Shown one piece after another: positions 34,301 through 43,685 of a stretch of DNA of 64,000 bases. Made by a program: the position numbers and the translations under genes. Numbering within the stretch: position 1 is the first letter of the stretch; each line of letters opens with the position of its first letter. The notes under the pieces are model-generated. The model was not told where the DNA came from. It made no database searches and was given only the letters and a program-made list of their open reading frames with translations. The stretch is from an uncultured Bacteroidales bacterium (lineage in GTDB: Bacteria > Bacteroidota > Bacteroidia > Bacteroidales > Bacteroidaceae), in the NCBI GenBank assembly GCA_902801325.1, contig CADCHQ010000007.1, positions 1-64,000 on the forward strand, read 5' to 3'.

Positions 34301-35188
34301 ATGAGACAAAAGAATCTACTTATCGTTGCAGCCATGGCCTCATTGCTCTTCATGGCAGGCGTTATCGCTTATCTTGCATGGCGCACGAATCGTGCCGAGG
34401 AAGATCGCCAACAGATGGAGCAACTGCAACAACTGGCCGAGATGGACAAACTGGAGATGCAGAACGAATACGAAGAGTTTGCCCGCCAGTATCAAGAGTT
34501 ACAAACACAAATCAACAATGACTCACTCGTAGCCCAACTAGCTAAGGAACAGCAACGCGTGCAAGACCTGCTGGAGGAACTGAAGCGCACGAAGGATGAC
34601 GATGCTGCCGAAATCATGCGACTAAAGAAGGAACTGGCTACCTTGCGCGAGATACTGCGTCAATACATCATACAAATAGACTCACTGAACCATCTTAATC
34701 AGCAACTGAACCTGGAGAACGAGAACCTTCGTACCGAGAACATGCAGGCACAAGAGCATATTACCAGCCTTACAACAGAGAAGGAGACACTGACCGACAA
34801 GGTGACCATAGCAGCTCAACTCGACGCTACGGGCGTGCGTGCCTTCGGTAAGAACAAAAAGGGTAAGGAAACCAATAAGATTAAGGATGTGAAACGCATG
34901 CAGATAAGCTTCAACATCAGTCGAAACGTTACGGCGCAGACGGGTATGAAGAGCGTGTATGTACGCATCACCACTCCCACAAACGAAGTGCTTACACAAG
35001 GCGGAACCTTCCCCTATGAGAACCGCACACTGGAGTACTCCATCCGTAAGGACATTGAATACACGGGTGAGGAACAGACGGTTACCGTTTATTGGGACGT
35101 GAACCAAACCTTGCTCGGAGGCACCTATCGTGCTGACATCTTTGCCGATGGCAACCGCATCGGTGGAACGACGTTTGCGTTTGAGTAG
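34301..35188 (+). CDS. Membrane-anchored coiled-coil protein of unknown function
   Basis: A 295-aa protein with one N-terminal membrane helix (LLIVAAMASLLFMAGVIAYLAW, residues 5-26), a long coiled coil (about 30-165, with heptads such as LVAQLAKEQQRVQDLLEELK and LNHLNQQLNLENENLRTENM) and a C-terminal beta-rich domain (about 190-295: MQISFNISRNVTAQTGMKSVYVRITTP ... EEQTVTVYWDVNQ). It looks like a periplasmic or envelope spacer protein conserved in Bacteroidales; I know no function. It stands alone with its own promoter behind a 22-bp repeat array. Confidence 0.75.
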   Translation: MRQKNLLIVAAMASLLFMAGVIAYLAWRTNRAEEDRQQMEQLQQLAEMDKLEMQNEYEEFARQYQELQTQINNDSLVAQLAKEQQRVQDLLEELKRTKDDDAAEIMRLKKELATLREILRQYIIQIDSLNHLNQQLNLENENLRTENMQAQEHITSLTTEKETLTDKVTIAAQLDATGVRAFGKNKKGKETNKIKDVKRMQISFNISRNVTAQTGMKSVYVRITTPTNEVLTQGGTFPYENRTLEYSIRKDIEYTGEEQTVTVYWDVNQTLLGGTYRADIFADGNRIGGTTFAFE

Positions 35189-35274
35189 AAAGCCCCTCTC
35201 TGTCTCCCCCCGTGGGGAGGAGAAGAATCATTACTCGTTAAACTTTTAAGTTGTTAAACCTTTAAAATTTTATA

Positions 35275-36654
35275 ATGGAACAAGTATTCAGTTACATCAT
35301 CAGTCTTGGTGCATCGGTAATGATGCCCATCCTGTTTACCATCATCGGCTTGTGCATCGGTATGAAGTTCGGCAAGTCGCTGAAGAGTGGTCTTTATGTC
35401 GGCGTCGGTTTTGTAGGTCTTGGCATAGTCACGGCCTTGCTGACCAGCAACTTTGATAGTCCACTAAAGGCAATCTCCGAACTCTATGACCTGCAATTGA
35501 AGGTCTTCGATATGGGTTGGCCCGCCGCAGCAGCCGTAGCATACGGAACGGCAGTCGGAGCCCTTATCATCCCCATCTGCCTTGGCGTGAACTTATTGAT
35601 GCTGTTCACCAAATGCACACGCACGGTGAACATCGACCTTTGGAACTATTGGCACTTTGCCTTCATCGGGGCTGTGGCTTACTTCGTCATGGATCAAAGT
35701 CTGCTGTGGGGCTACTTTGCAGCCATCGTTTGCTACATCATCACGCTGGTAATGGCCGACCTCACGGCCGAGCGCTTCCAGGAACACTACAACCTGCAAG
35801 GCATCTCCATTCCCCAACCCTTCTGCCAAAGCTTTACCGTCTTTGCCGTTGCCATTAATTGGTTGCTAGACAAGATTCCTGGTTTCTCAAAACTCGACAT
35901 CGATGCCGAAGGCCTGAAGAAGAAGTTCGGTGTGTTGGGTGAACCATTGGTACTGGGTGTTATCGTGGGCGCACTTATTGGTTGGGCTGCCCAACTCGAT
36001 ATTAAGAAGATATTGTTCCTGGGTGTGACGATGGGTGCCGTGATGGAACTCATTCCTCGCATCACTAGCCTTTTCATCGATGGTCTAAAGCCCATTGCCG
36101 AGAAGACACAGGAGGTAGCTAAGAAGCGCTTCGGTGGTATGAAGGTGCATATCGGCATGTCGCCCGCACTCGTCATTGGTCACCCCACAACGCTTGTGTG
36201 CTCTATCATCCTCATCCCCGTTATTCTGGCCATTGCCGTATTCCTGCCAGGCAATCAGTTCTTGCCACTGGCATCTTTGGCCGGCATGTTCTATCTCTTC
36301 CCCCTCATTCTCCCTTACACAAAGGGTAACGTGGTGAAAAGTCTTATCATCGGACTCGTAGCGCTCATCGTAGGTCTCTATTTCGTAACCGATATGGCTT
36401 CGGCCTTCACACTCGCTGCCAATGAGGTGTATAAGACCGACCCAACAGCCTCGGCCGCAAAGATACCCGAAGGCTTCGAAGGAGGTGCACTTGACTTTGC
36501 ATCCTCATTCTTTGGCTATGTCATCTATGCCTGCGTGAAGTATCTGCGCTGGATAGGCATGGGCGTTCTGTCGCTCATTACCTTGGCCATGCTCCTGTGG
36601 AACCGCATGCGCATCGTCCGTGACGAAAAGAACAATGAAACTGAAAACAACTAA
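35275..36654 (+). CDS. Galactitol-type PTS IIC-like permease
   Basis: A 459-aa membrane protein of the EIIC-galactitol family: about 11 helices, with family segments ASVMMPILFTIIGLCIGMKFGKSLKSGLYVGVGFVG, VAYGTAVGALIIPICLGVNL and GHPTTLVCSIILIPVILA. No EIIA, EIIB, HPr or EI gene is near, and most Bacteroidales lack a working PTS, so it may act as a secondary carrier. It lies 12 nt upstream of kduI and is surely cotranscribed with it, suggesting a uronate or keto-uronate substrate. The 86-nt upstream gap contains a GC-rich palindrome (35190-35225). Confidence 0.85.
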   Translation: MEQVFSYIISLGASVMMPILFTIIGLCIGMKFGKSLKSGLYVGVGFVGLGIVTALLTSNFDSPLKAISELYDLQLKVFDMGWPAAAAVAYGTAVGALIIPICLGVNLLMLFTKCTRTVNIDLWNYWHFAFIGAVAYFVMDQSLLWGYFAAIVCYIITLVMADLTAERFQEHYNLQGISIPQPFCQSFTVFAVAINWLLDKIPGFSKLDIDAEGLKKKFGVLGEPLVLGVIVGALIGWAAQLDIKKILFLGVTMGAVMELIPRITSLFIDGLKPIAEKTQEVAKKRFGGMKVHIGMSPALVIGHPTTLVCSIILIPVILAIAVFLPGNQFLPLASLAGMFYLFPLILPYTKGNVVKSLIIGLVALIVGLYFVTDMASAFTLAANEVYKTDPTASAAKIPEGFEGGALDFASSFFGYVIYACVKYLRWIGMGVLSLITLAMLLWNRMRIVRDEKNNETENN

Positions 36655-36666
36655 ACAAACACACAT

Positions 36667-37698
36667 ATGAAAAAGTTATTTCTTTTAGCAGCATTGGCTG
36701 TTGCCTCTATGGCAAACGCCCAGCGACTCGGTGATGGACGAATTGGTGATGGACGTATTGAAAGCCCAAGACAAGTGGGCGATCAGACTGTGAATTTCCA
36801 GACAGCATGCCATCCTGAAGACGTGAAAGGCTACGACACAAAGACTCTGCGCGAACGATTCGTTATGGAGAAGGTGATGGAAGCCGATAAGATTCACCTC
36901 ACTTACTCGCACTACGACCGCTTCATCTTCGGTGGTGCGATGCCTGTCACCAAGGACCTGAAGTTGGAGAACTTCTTGGAACTGGGACTCGATGTCGACC
37001 CAGGCATCAAGGAGAAGTATTTCCTTTACAACCGCGAACTGGGTGTAGTGAACTGTGGTGAAGGCGATGGTTGGGTTATCGTTGATGGCAAGGAATTTGC
37101 CCTCTCACCCAAAGAGGCCCTGTACATCGGCCGCGGTCACATCGGCAAGGACAAGGATGTGAACAAGGAAGTGCTCTTCCGTTCTAAGGATGCATCAAAA
37201 CCTGCCAAGTTCTACCTGAACAGTGCCACTGCTCATCAGCACTACAAGACCCAATGGATTACCCTCGATGGTCGCAAGGGTTCGCTGAAGGCAGCCGTAT
37301 GGGGACCTGTAGGTTCACTGGAGGAGTGCAACAACCGCACCGTCTATAAGCTTATTGTTAACGACGTACTTGAAGAAGGTCCATGCCAATTGCAGTTAGG
37401 TCTGACCCAACTCAATCCTGGTGCTGCATGGAACACCATGCCTCCTCACACCCATGGTCGTCGTATCGAGGCTTACTACTACTTCAACCTTCCTCAGGAC
37501 CAGACCATTGCCCACATCATGGGACAACCCGAGGAGAGCCGCGTGGTATGGTTGCACAACGAGCAGGCTATCATGTCGCCCGAATGGAGCATGCATGCAG
37601 CTGCTGGCACTTACTACTATACCTTCATCTGGGGTATGGCAGGCGAGAACCTCTATTACAACGACAAGGATAATATACCTGTAATTGATATCAGATAA
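36667..37698 (+). CDS. kduI: 5-dehydro-4-deoxy-D-glucuronate isomerase with signal peptide
   Basis: KduI isomerises 5-keto-4-deoxyuronate to 2,5-diketo-3-deoxygluconate during breakdown of pectin and glycosaminoglycans. All four zinc ligands known in the family are present: His261, His263, Glu268 ([15 protein letters not shown]) and His310 ([11 protein letters not shown]). At 343 aa it is about 60 residues longer than the cytosolic E. coli enzyme. The extra N-terminus is a clear signal peptide ([19 protein letters not shown]) followed by a duplicated 5-residue unit ([10 protein letters not shown], 15-bp direct repeat). It should therefore act in the periplasm, next to a IIC-like permease. Confidence 0.93.
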   Translation: MKKLFLLAALAVASMANAQRLGDGRIGDGRIESPRQVGDQTVNFQTACHPEDVKGYDTKTLRERFVMEKVMEADKIHLTYSHYDRFIFGGAMPVTKDLKLENFLELGLDVDPGIKEKYFLYNRELGVVNCGEGDGWVIVDGKEFALSPKEALYIGRGHIGKDKDVNKEVLFRSKDASKPAKFYLNSATAHQHYKTQWITLDGRKGSLKAAVWGPVGSLEECNNRTVYKLIVNDVLEEGPCQLQLGLTQLNPGAAWNTMPPHTHGRRIEAYYYFNLPQDQTIAHIMGQPEESRVVWLHNEQAIMSPEWSMHAAAGTYYYTFIWGMAGENLYYNDKDNIPVIDIR

Positions 37699-37769
37699 GA
37701 CAAATGACGAAAGGCTTAGGGCGAAAGACATTATTTTCACTTTAGCCCTTTGCCTTTAGCCCACATAGA

Positions 37770-38750
37770 ATGAAAGGCGAATCCATTGCCCTGCTCGTAG
37801 CAGTCCTATGGACCACGGGAGCCATCTTTGGCGAACTGGCCAGCAAGCGACTGGGAGCATTGCCACTCAACGTTATCCGCATGGTGCTGTCCCTGTTAAT
37901 ACTGGGGATAGCACTATGGTTTATGGTAGGACAGCCCTACCCTTATCTGGCTGACGGAGAGACGTGGATGTGGCTTAGCCTGAGCGGACTCATGGGTTTC
38001 GGCTTTGGCGACTATTGCCTCTTCAATAGTTATATGCTCATTGGCAGTCGGTTTAGCCAGCTCTTCATGACCTTGGCGGCTCCTTTTGCCGCTATCACTG
38101 CATGGTTTCTGTTAGGCGAGCGCATGACGTGGCTTGGACTTATCGGAATGGCAATAACCTTAACGGGAATCGGCATGAGCATCTTGGGCAAGGAGCAGGG
38201 AACGAGTGAAGAATCGGTTTCTTCTGGAGATGCGTGCGTAGGTAGTCGCAGTAAGAAGAGACATCTCGCCGTCAAACTACCCATACATGGCGTAGTGTTT
38301 GGCATCGGTGCAGCACTGGGACAAGGTATCGGACTTGTATTAAGCAAGGTTGGTTTGGAACACTACACCGCCTCAACCCCTCTACAAGAAGGAATTTCGT
38401 CATTAACATATCCTGTAGGAGGAACGATGATAAGGGCACTGACAGGCTTGTTTTGCTTTCTGCTTCTTCTCGTATTAAAGAAAAAGGTTGGCCAATTGAA
38501 ATCTGCCATACATGATGGTCGAGGCATGCACTTTGCCTTTTGGGCAACGATGCTCGGACCTGCAGTCGGGGTGTCACTAAGTCTTCTGGCTGTGCAATAC
38601 ACTTCTACGGGTGTAGCACAAACCTTGATGGCACTCACGCCTGTACTCATCATCTGGCCTTCGTATCTGATATTCAAATCACGAATAACAGCAATGGAAA
38701 TCTTCGGAGCCATCATTGCCGTCTGTGGTGCAGCACTATTCTTTGTATAA
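37770..38750 (+). CDS. DMT/EamA family transporter
   Basis: A 326-aa inner membrane protein with ten helices in two EamA repeats (first MKGESIALLVAVLWTTGAIFGELASKRLG; second LPIHGVVFGIGAALGQGIGLVLSKVG). The loop between the halves is long and polar (KEQGTSEESVSSGDACVGSRSKK). EamA carriers move small metabolites; the substrate is unknown. A 72-nt gap after kduI contains an imperfect inverted repeat of AAAGGCTTAGGGC and GCCCTTTGCCTTT (37706-37757) that may be a terminator. Confidence 0.9.
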   Translation: MKGESIALLVAVLWTTGAIFGELASKRLGALPLNVIRMVLSLLILGIALWFMVGQPYPYLADGETWMWLSLSGLMGFGFGDYCLFNSYMLIGSRFSQLFMTLAAPFAAITAWFLLGERMTWLGLIGMAITLTGIGMSILGKEQGTSEESVSSGDACVGSRSKKRHLAVKLPIHGVVFGIGAALGQGIGLVLSKVGLEHYTASTPLQEGISSLTYPVGGTMIRALTGLFCFLLLLVLKKKVGQLKSAIHDGRGMHFAFWATMLGPAVGVSLSLLAVQYTSTGVAQTLMALTPVLIIWPSYLIFKSRITAMEIFGAIIAVCGAALFFV

Positions 38751-38803
38751 AAGGTTAATGGCTTAATAGCTTAGTAGCTTAATAGGTTAATTCGTATATT
38801 CAA

Positions 38804-39613
38804 ATGTCGAAAGGGAAATTAGCTAAGTTCGCCGACATGGCTGCCAATCCGTTGGTAGTGGAGTGTCCACAAGCCCCCTCCCAACCTCCCCTTAAAGGGG
38901 AGGAACTCCCCCTCCCTTTAAGGGAGGGATGGGGTAGGTCCTTTTTTAGGAATGAAAACCCCATCGTGCTGGAACTCGGTTGTGGCCGAGGCGAGTACAC
39001 CGTAGGTTTAGCACGGAAGTATCCAGACACAAACTTTATCGGCGTAGATATTAAGGGCGCCCGCATGTGGACTGGTGCACAGGAAGCCTTAAAAGAAGGA
39101 ATGACGAACGTTGGTTTTCTACGCACTCACATCGAGTTCATCGACCGCTTCTTTGCGCCCAATGAGGTCAGCGAGATATGGCTCACCTTCTCTGACCCTC
39201 AGATGAAAAAGGCTACGAAACGCCTTACCAGCACCTACTTCCTCGAACGCTATCGCCGCTTCCTTATTGATGGTGGCCTCATCCACTTGAAGACCGATAG
39301 TAATTTCCTCTACACCTATACCGAAGAGATGCTAAAGGCCAACCATCTCGTCCCCGAATGTAGCACAAGAGACTTGTATAAGCCCCTCTCTAACTCCCCC
39401 CAAAGGGAGGAGAAGCCAGACGGAGGCGAAGAAGCTCGCAGCATCCAGACTTACTACGAACAGATGTGGCACGACCGCGGAATCCCTATCAAGTACCTCC
39501 GCTTCCGCCTACCTCACAATGGTCAACTCCTTGAACCCGACGTCGAGATTCCCCTCGACGAATACCGCTCGTATAATCGTTCGAAGCGAAGCGGAAGCGA
39601 GACTGGGAAATAA
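38804..39613 (+). CDS. trmB: tRNA (guanine-N7-)-methyltransferase with repeat-derived segments
   Basis: TrmB makes m7G46 in tRNA using SAM. The SAM site [23 protein letters not shown] and the catalytic/tRNA motifs [31 protein letters not shown] and [13 protein letters not shown] are intact. The N-terminal stretch between VVECP and SFFRNENP, which in Bacteroides TrmB is a conserved helical linker, is here about 25 residues of repeat-derived [21 protein letters not shown] third copy (residues near 190-205, [12 protein letters not shown]) sits before the C-terminal helix [11 protein letters not shown]. The core looks active. The Pro in the usual TFPDPQ motif is Ser (TFSDPQ). Confidence 0.93.
   Translation: MSKGKLAKFADMAANPLVVECPQAPSQPPLKGEELPLPLREGWGRSFFRNENPIVLELGCGRGEYTVGLARKYPDTNFIGVDIKGARMWTGAQEALKEGMTNVGFLRTHIEFIDRFFAPNEVSEIWLTFSDPQMKKATKRLTSTYFLERYRRFLIDGGLIHLKTDSNFLYTYTEEMLKANHLVPECSTRDLYKPLSNSPQREEKPDGGEEARSIQTYYEQMWHDRGIPIKYLRFRLPHNGQLLEPDVEIPLDEYRSYNRSKRSGSETGK
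38868..38944. repeat. Tandem pair of GC-rich palindromic elements inside trmB
   Basis: Two adjacent copies (cores CCTCCCCTTAAAGGGGAGG and CCCTCCCTTTAAGGGAGGG) replace the usual N-terminal linker; a third copy lies at 39383-39416. None brings a stop in the trmB frame. Confidence 0.88.
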
Positions 39614-39649
39614 TACATAAATGCATAAAAAAAACGTTAATCCCTAACA

Positions 39650-40750
39650 ATGGAACTATACCCCAAACTAATAATGGATGCACTGGCCACGGTGCGATAC
39701 CCGGGAACGGGCAAGAATGTGGTGGAGATGGATATGGTGGAGGATGACTTGCGCATCAGTGGTATGCACGTAGAGTTCTCCCTGATATTCGACAAACCTA
39801 CGAATCCTTTCCTCAAGAGCATCGTGAAGGCGTGCGAGGCAGCTATCCATGCATACGTGTCGAAGGACGTAACGGTAGAGATAAAGACAAAGACCTTGCA
39901 AGCCCCTCGTCCGGAACTGCCCGACTTGTTGCCAGGCGTAAAGAATATTATTGCCGTATCAAGTGGCAAAGGTGGCGTAGGCAAGAGCACCGTTGCTGCC
40001 AACTTAGCAGTCTCACTTGCCCGTCTTGGACATCGTGTGGGCTTGCTCGATTGCGACATCTTCGGTCCTTCCATTCCCAAGATGTTCCAAATAGAGGATG
40101 CACGTCCTTATAGCGAACGAATAGAAGGGCGCGACCTCATTATCCCTGTAGAGCAATACGGCGTGAAGATACTCTCAATTGGTTTCTTTGTATCACCCGA
40201 ACAAGCAACACTATGGCGTGGAGGTATGGCATGCAATGCATTAAAGCAACTCATTGGCGATAGCAATTGGGGCGATCTTGACTACTTCATACTGGACACT
40301 CCTCCAGGCACAAGCGACATTCATCTGACACTCGTACAAACGCTTCCCATTACGGGTGCAGTCATCGTTTCGACACCCCAACAGGTGGCACTTGCGGATG
40401 CACGGAAGGGGATAAACATGTACCAGAACGAGAAAGTGGGCGTACCTATCCTTGGCCTTGTGGAAAATATGTCGTGGTTCACGCCTGCCCAGCATCCAGA
40501 AGAGAAGTATTATATATTTGGCAAGGAAGGTGTTAAGCAATTGGCCGAAGAGATGAATGTTCCTCTTTTGGGACAGATACCCGTGGTTCAGGACATCTGT
40601 GAACAAGGCGACCAAGGTACGCCTGTTGGCCTTGACCCGAGCACGCCTCAAGGCAATGCCTTCCTGCAATTGGCTGCCCGCGTGGTTACGCAAACGGACA
40701 AGCGGAATCAAGAATTACCAAAGACGACAATTGTGGGGGTAAAAGGTTAA
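39650..40750 (+). CDS. Mrp/ApbC family Fe-S cluster carrier ATPase
   Basis: A 366-aa P-loop ATPase of the Mrp/NBP35 family. An N-terminal MIP18 (DUF59) domain (about 1-90) is followed by the deviant Walker A SSGKGGVGKST (105-115), switch I LLDCDIFGPSIP and the segment YFILDTPPGTSDIHLTLVQ. The CXXC cluster ligands found near the C-terminus of many Mrp proteins are absent (HPEEKYYIFGKEG), as I recall for other Bacteroidota members. It probably transfers Fe-S clusters to apoproteins. It begins 36 nt after trmB. Confidence 0.93.
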   Translation: MELYPKLIMDALATVRYPGTGKNVVEMDMVEDDLRISGMHVEFSLIFDKPTNPFLKSIVKACEAAIHAYVSKDVTVEIKTKTLQAPRPELPDLLPGVKNIIAVSSGKGGVGKSTVAANLAVSLARLGHRVGLLDCDIFGPSIPKMFQIEDARPYSERIEGRDLIIPVEQYGVKILSIGFFVSPEQATLWRGGMACNALKQLIGDSNWGDLDYFILDTPPGTSDIHLTLVQTLPITGAVIVSTPQQVALADARKGINMYQNEKVGVPILGLVENMSWFTPAQHPEEKYYIFGKEGVKQLAEEMNVPLLGQIPVVQDICEQGDQGTPVGLDPSTPQGNAFLQLAARVVTQTDKRNQELPKTTIVGVKG

Positions 40751-40768
40751 AGGGTTAACAGGTTAACG

Positions 40769-40818
40769 GAGCCCTCTCCCCAACCCTCCCCCGTAATGGG
40801 GAGGGAGTTTTTATAGGG
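40769..40818. repeat. GC-rich palindromic element after the Mrp gene
   Basis: CCCTCTCCCCAACCCTCCCC then CGTAATGGGGAGGGAG followed by TTTTTAT: in this copy the hairpin is followed by a T run and could serve as a terminator. Confidence 0.75.
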
Positions 40819-40873
40819 GCTAAGGACTAAAGGCAAAAGGTTAAAGACTAAAGACTAAAGAGATATAAAAGAC

Positions 40874-40902
40874 AAAGCCGAGCAACATAATTGCTCGGCT
40901 TT
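40874..40902. terminator. Bidirectional terminator between Mrp and ilvE genes
   Basis: A perfect 12-bp stem (AAAGCCGAGCAA with TTGCTCGGCTTT) and 5-nt loop lies between the convergent stops. A T-rich stretch follows on the minus strand. Confidence 0.85.
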
Positions 40903-40928
40903 ATTATCAAATGTACATTATCTATTGC

Positions 40929-41948
40929 TTAAATGATTACCCTCGTCCATCCGTGGATGTCTGGCTCTAGGCCATATTGGATGGCAATGAGCTTATTATA
41001 AAGCTTCGTACTAACAGGTCCGGGCTTGCCGTCCTTGCTGAAGACATAGCTATGTCCTGTATCGGGGTCATCGATGCGCTCAATCGGAGAAATGACAGCT
41101 GCCGTACCGCAAGCTCCTGCTTCCTCGAACGTAGTAAGTTCCTCCAAAGGAATCTGTCGGCGCTCTACTTTCATGCCAAGGTCTTCTGCCAATTGCATGA
41201 GGCTCTTATTGGTTACTGAAGGCAGGATGCTGGTACTCTTAGGAGTGATGTACGTATTGTCCTTGATGCCGAAGAAGTTGGCTGCGCCACACTCGTCGAT
41301 ATACTTCTTTTCCTTGGCATCGAGATAGAACTCACAAGAGTAGCCTTGCTCATGCGCCCACTGATTGGCACGCAATGAAGCGGCATAGTTACCACCCACC
41401 TTATAGCATCCAGTGCCAAGAGGTGCAGAACGGTCGTACTGACGAGTTATGACATAAGGATTGGTGGCAAAGCCTCCCTTGAAGTAAGGACCAACGGGAG
41501 TCACAAATATCATGAAAAGATATTCATCGGAAGGATGAACGCCCACCTGAGCAGATATACCAATAAGCAAGGGGCGAATATAGAGCGTTGCCCCGCTCTC
41601 GTAAGGTGGAATAAAGCGTTCGTTGAGACGAACAACCTTATCAATCATTGAGTTAAACATCTCCGTGGACACTTCAGGCATAACCAGTCCTTGTGCGGTA
41701 GCCTGCATGCGAGCGGCATTCTCCTCGGTACGGAACACGCGCACGTGTCCGTCAGGACAACGATAGGCCTTCATGCCCTCGAAGGCTTCCTGGCCATAAT
41801 GCAGACATACGGCAGCCATGTGCATGGGAATGGTCTCTTCGCTAGATACCTCCACTTCGCCCCACTTGCCATTACGGTAGTAGCAACGCACATTATAATC
41901 CGTCTTGATGTAACCAAACGAAAGGTTTTTCCAATCAATCTTTTCCAT
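40929..41948 (-). CDS. ilvE: Branched-chain amino acid aminotransferase
   Basis: A PLP fold-type IV aminotransferase for Leu, Ile and Val. The PLP lysine is in LGTGCYKVGGNYAASL, and the class IV signature region is EYSCEFYLDAKEKKYIDECGAANFFGI. I choose ATG 41948 (MEKIDWKNLSFGYIKTDYNV), which matches family N-termini; the ATG at 41966 would add six residues and sit 14 nt from the -7 box (41980-41987, TATCTTTG on the minus strand). Length about 339 aa, normal. Confidence 0.96.
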   Translation of the reverse strand: MEKIDWKNLSFGYIKTDYNVRCYYRNGKWGEVEVSSEETIPMHMAAVCLHYGQEAFEGMKAYRCPDGHVRVFRTEENAARMQATAQGLVMPEVSTEMFNSMIDKVVRLNERFIPPYESGATLYIRPLLIGISAQVGVHPSDEYLFMIFVTPVGPYFKGGFATNPYVITRQYDRSAPLGTGCYKVGGNYAASLRANQWAHEQGYSCEFYLDAKEKKYIDECGAANFFGIKDNTYITPKSTSILPSVTNKSLMQLAEDLGMKVERRQIPLEELTTFEEAGACGTAAVISPIERIDDPDTGHSYVFSKDGKPGPVSTKLYNKLIAIQYGLEPDIHGWTRVII

Positions 41949-41979
41949 AAACTTATACCTATTCAATCAAAAATCTTTG

Positions 41980-41987
41980 CAAAGATA
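41980..41987 (-). promoter_or_regulatory. -7 box of ilvE
   Basis: TATCTTTG on the minus strand, 32 nt before the chosen start; the -33 region is AT-rich without a clear TTTG. Confidence 0.55.
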
Positions 41988-42073
41988 CAAATAAAAGTTT
42001 ATATGTTTAACGTTTAATGGTTAAAAGTTTATCATTTATCGGTTACGCTATTACCAAAGCTTCGACACAGGCA

Positions 42074-42274
42074 TTACGTTGATGGAGCATCGAGTATCTG
42101 GCGAACTTGCTCGTCGGCTTTGGTCAACTGTTGCCGGCACTGTTTAATCAGAGTTTGCGCCTCCCGCAGGCGAGTCACCATTTCGTCGATGGGCACCTCG
42201 CCTTGTTCCATTTGTTGAGCAAGCTGTTCCAAGCGGTCAATCGCTTGTTCGTAAGTCATTTTCTTGTTTTGCAT
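42074..42274 (-). CDS. xseB: Exodeoxyribonuclease VII small subunit
   Basis: A 66-aa helical protein (MTYEQAIDRLEQLAQQMEQG EVPIDEMVTRLREAQTLIKQC) with the typical XseB two-helix pattern. It starts 19 nt inside the xseA 3' end, so the pair is translationally coupled. Confidence 0.95.
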   Translation of the reverse strand: MQNKKMTYEQAIDRLEQLAQQMEQGEVPIDEMVTRLREAQTLIKQCRQQLTKADEQVRQILDAPST

Positions 42275-43509
42275 GTCTTTATCGTTGATGTTATTTCTCC
42301 ATTATAAGTGCGAGTAACGAGTTCTTGTCCTGCGGCGAGCGAGGATATGTCGGTCACCAAATGTCCATCGACCAAACTTATGCTATAGCCTCGTTTGAGC
42401 ATCACATCGGGGTCGAGTCCGCGTAGCCGCTGTTCCAGAAGGTCGATTCGATGGACTTGTCCTTGCATCTCATCACGAATGGCCATACTAAGGCGATGCA
42501 ACAAAGTTTCGAGTCCATGTTCACGACGCGAAATTTCCATGCGGAAAGCCATAGGCAACGTAGTAGTGAGACGTAGGATTCGTTGTTTCTCGCCCGAAAG
42601 TTTGTCCGATGTAGCATGAGCAATACGCTGTGCCAAACCTTCGAGTCGAGCTTCAGCCTCGACCATACGTTCTATGAGGAATGCACCCACTGCAGTAGGC
42701 GTTTTCAAGTGTGTGTGGGCAACATGATCAAGTACCGTCTCGTCGCGTTCGTGGCCGATACCGGTTATGACAGGCAAAGGCATCTGGGCAACGCAAGCGG
42801 CCAATGGATAAGAGTCGAAGTCACTCAGGTCGCTGGTCGCTCCTCCGCCTCGAATGATGACTACAACATCCCATTGGTCTGCCTCGTCAGCAATCTGCTC
42901 GAGCGCTGCAATGACAGAATCCTCTACCCCACGTCCTTGCATGAGAGCGGGGAAGAGTTTGAGCTGGAAGCTATAGCCATAATCGTTGTCCTGAACCTGC
43001 TTGCAGAAATCGCCATAGCCTGCCGCCTGCGGACTGCTTACGATAGCTATGCGACGAGGAAGGACGGGCATCGGGAGTTGCTGGTTGTCATGCAAAATGC
43101 CATCGGCCTCAAGTTGGGCGAGTATCTGCATGCGCCGACGCACAGCATCGCCCAATGTATAGGAAGGGTCGATGTCCTGGACGGAAAGACTATATCCATA
43201 TTGTGGATGGAAGGTGACTCGAACCTCGAGCAGCACAGCCAAGCCTGCCCGCAAACGCTCGTCTGTCAGGCTTTCAAACTTTCGGCTTACTGCAACGTAT
43301 GTAGATGCCCAACAATTGACACGCGCCTTCGCAACAACCTCACCACTTTCCTCGTCTCTTTGAACCAGTTCTCCATAGAAATGGCCACCGGCCCCAACTC
43401 TGCCCTCGCTAAGTTCACCCTGCACCCAATAAGTGTCGGGAAGTTCCTGAGCAATGGCATCGCGCACCAAGGTATTTAGTTCGTATAGTGATAAAGGATT
43501 CATCGGCAT
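42256..43509 (-). CDS. xseA: Exodeoxyribonuclease VII large subunit
   Basis: XseA with XseB degrades single-stranded DNA from both ends. The 417-aa protein has the N-terminal OB fold (about 1-110), the catalytic domain with GGGATSDLSDFDSYPLA, TGIGHERDETVLDHVAHTHLKTPTAVG and a coiled-coil C-terminus. Met1 and Met3 are both possible starts. The 175-nt upstream gap is almost entirely a 22-bp-period array. Confidence 0.96.
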   Translation of the reverse strand: MPMNPLSLYELNTLVRDAIAQELPDTYWVQGELSEGRVGAGGHFYGELVQRDEESGEVVAKARVNCWASTYVAVSRKFESLTDERLRAGLAVLLEVRVTFHPQYGYSLSVQDIDPSYTLGDAVRRRMQILAQLEADGILHDNQQLPMPVLPRRIAIVSSPQAAGYGDFCKQVQDNDYGYSFQLKLFPALMQGRGVEDSVIAALEQIADEADQWDVVVIIRGGGATSDLSDFDSYPLAACVAQMPLPVITGIGHERDETVLDHVAHTHLKTPTAVGAFLIERMVEAEARLEGLAQRIAHATSDKLSGEKQRILRLTTTLPMAFRMEISRREHGLETLLHRLSMAIRDEMQGQVHRIDLLEQRLRGLDPDVMLKRGYSISLVDGHLVTDISSLAAGQELVTRTYNGEITSTIKTCKTRK

Positions 43510-43534
43510 TTATTGAATATGCGCTCGACCGTCA

Positions 43535-43685
43535 TCGAACCTAAGGTCTTCCGCATTTGAGCCTAAGGTCTTCCGAGCTTGAACCTAAGGTCCTCCGGAA
43601 TAAGGCCTAAGGGCTTCCGGAATAAGGCCTAGGGCTTCCGGGATAAGGCCTAGGGCTTCCGGATTAAGGCCTAGGGCTTCTGCAT
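43535..43685. repeat. 21-22-bp-period degenerate tandem array (array 2)
   Basis: Seven units: four of 22 bp then three of 21 bp. Early units read TCGAACCTAAGGTCTTCCG-like, later units TAAGGCCTAGGGCTTCCGG-like, with palindromes CCTAGG, AGGCCT and TTCCGGAA at unit centres or joints. The array fills the gap between xseA and the DUF6057 gene and touches the stop codon of the latter. Confidence 0.92.

Noticed and set aside
42583..43479. 298-aa plus-strand frame opposite xseA
   Set aside because: Antisense shadow of xseA, without start context or domain.
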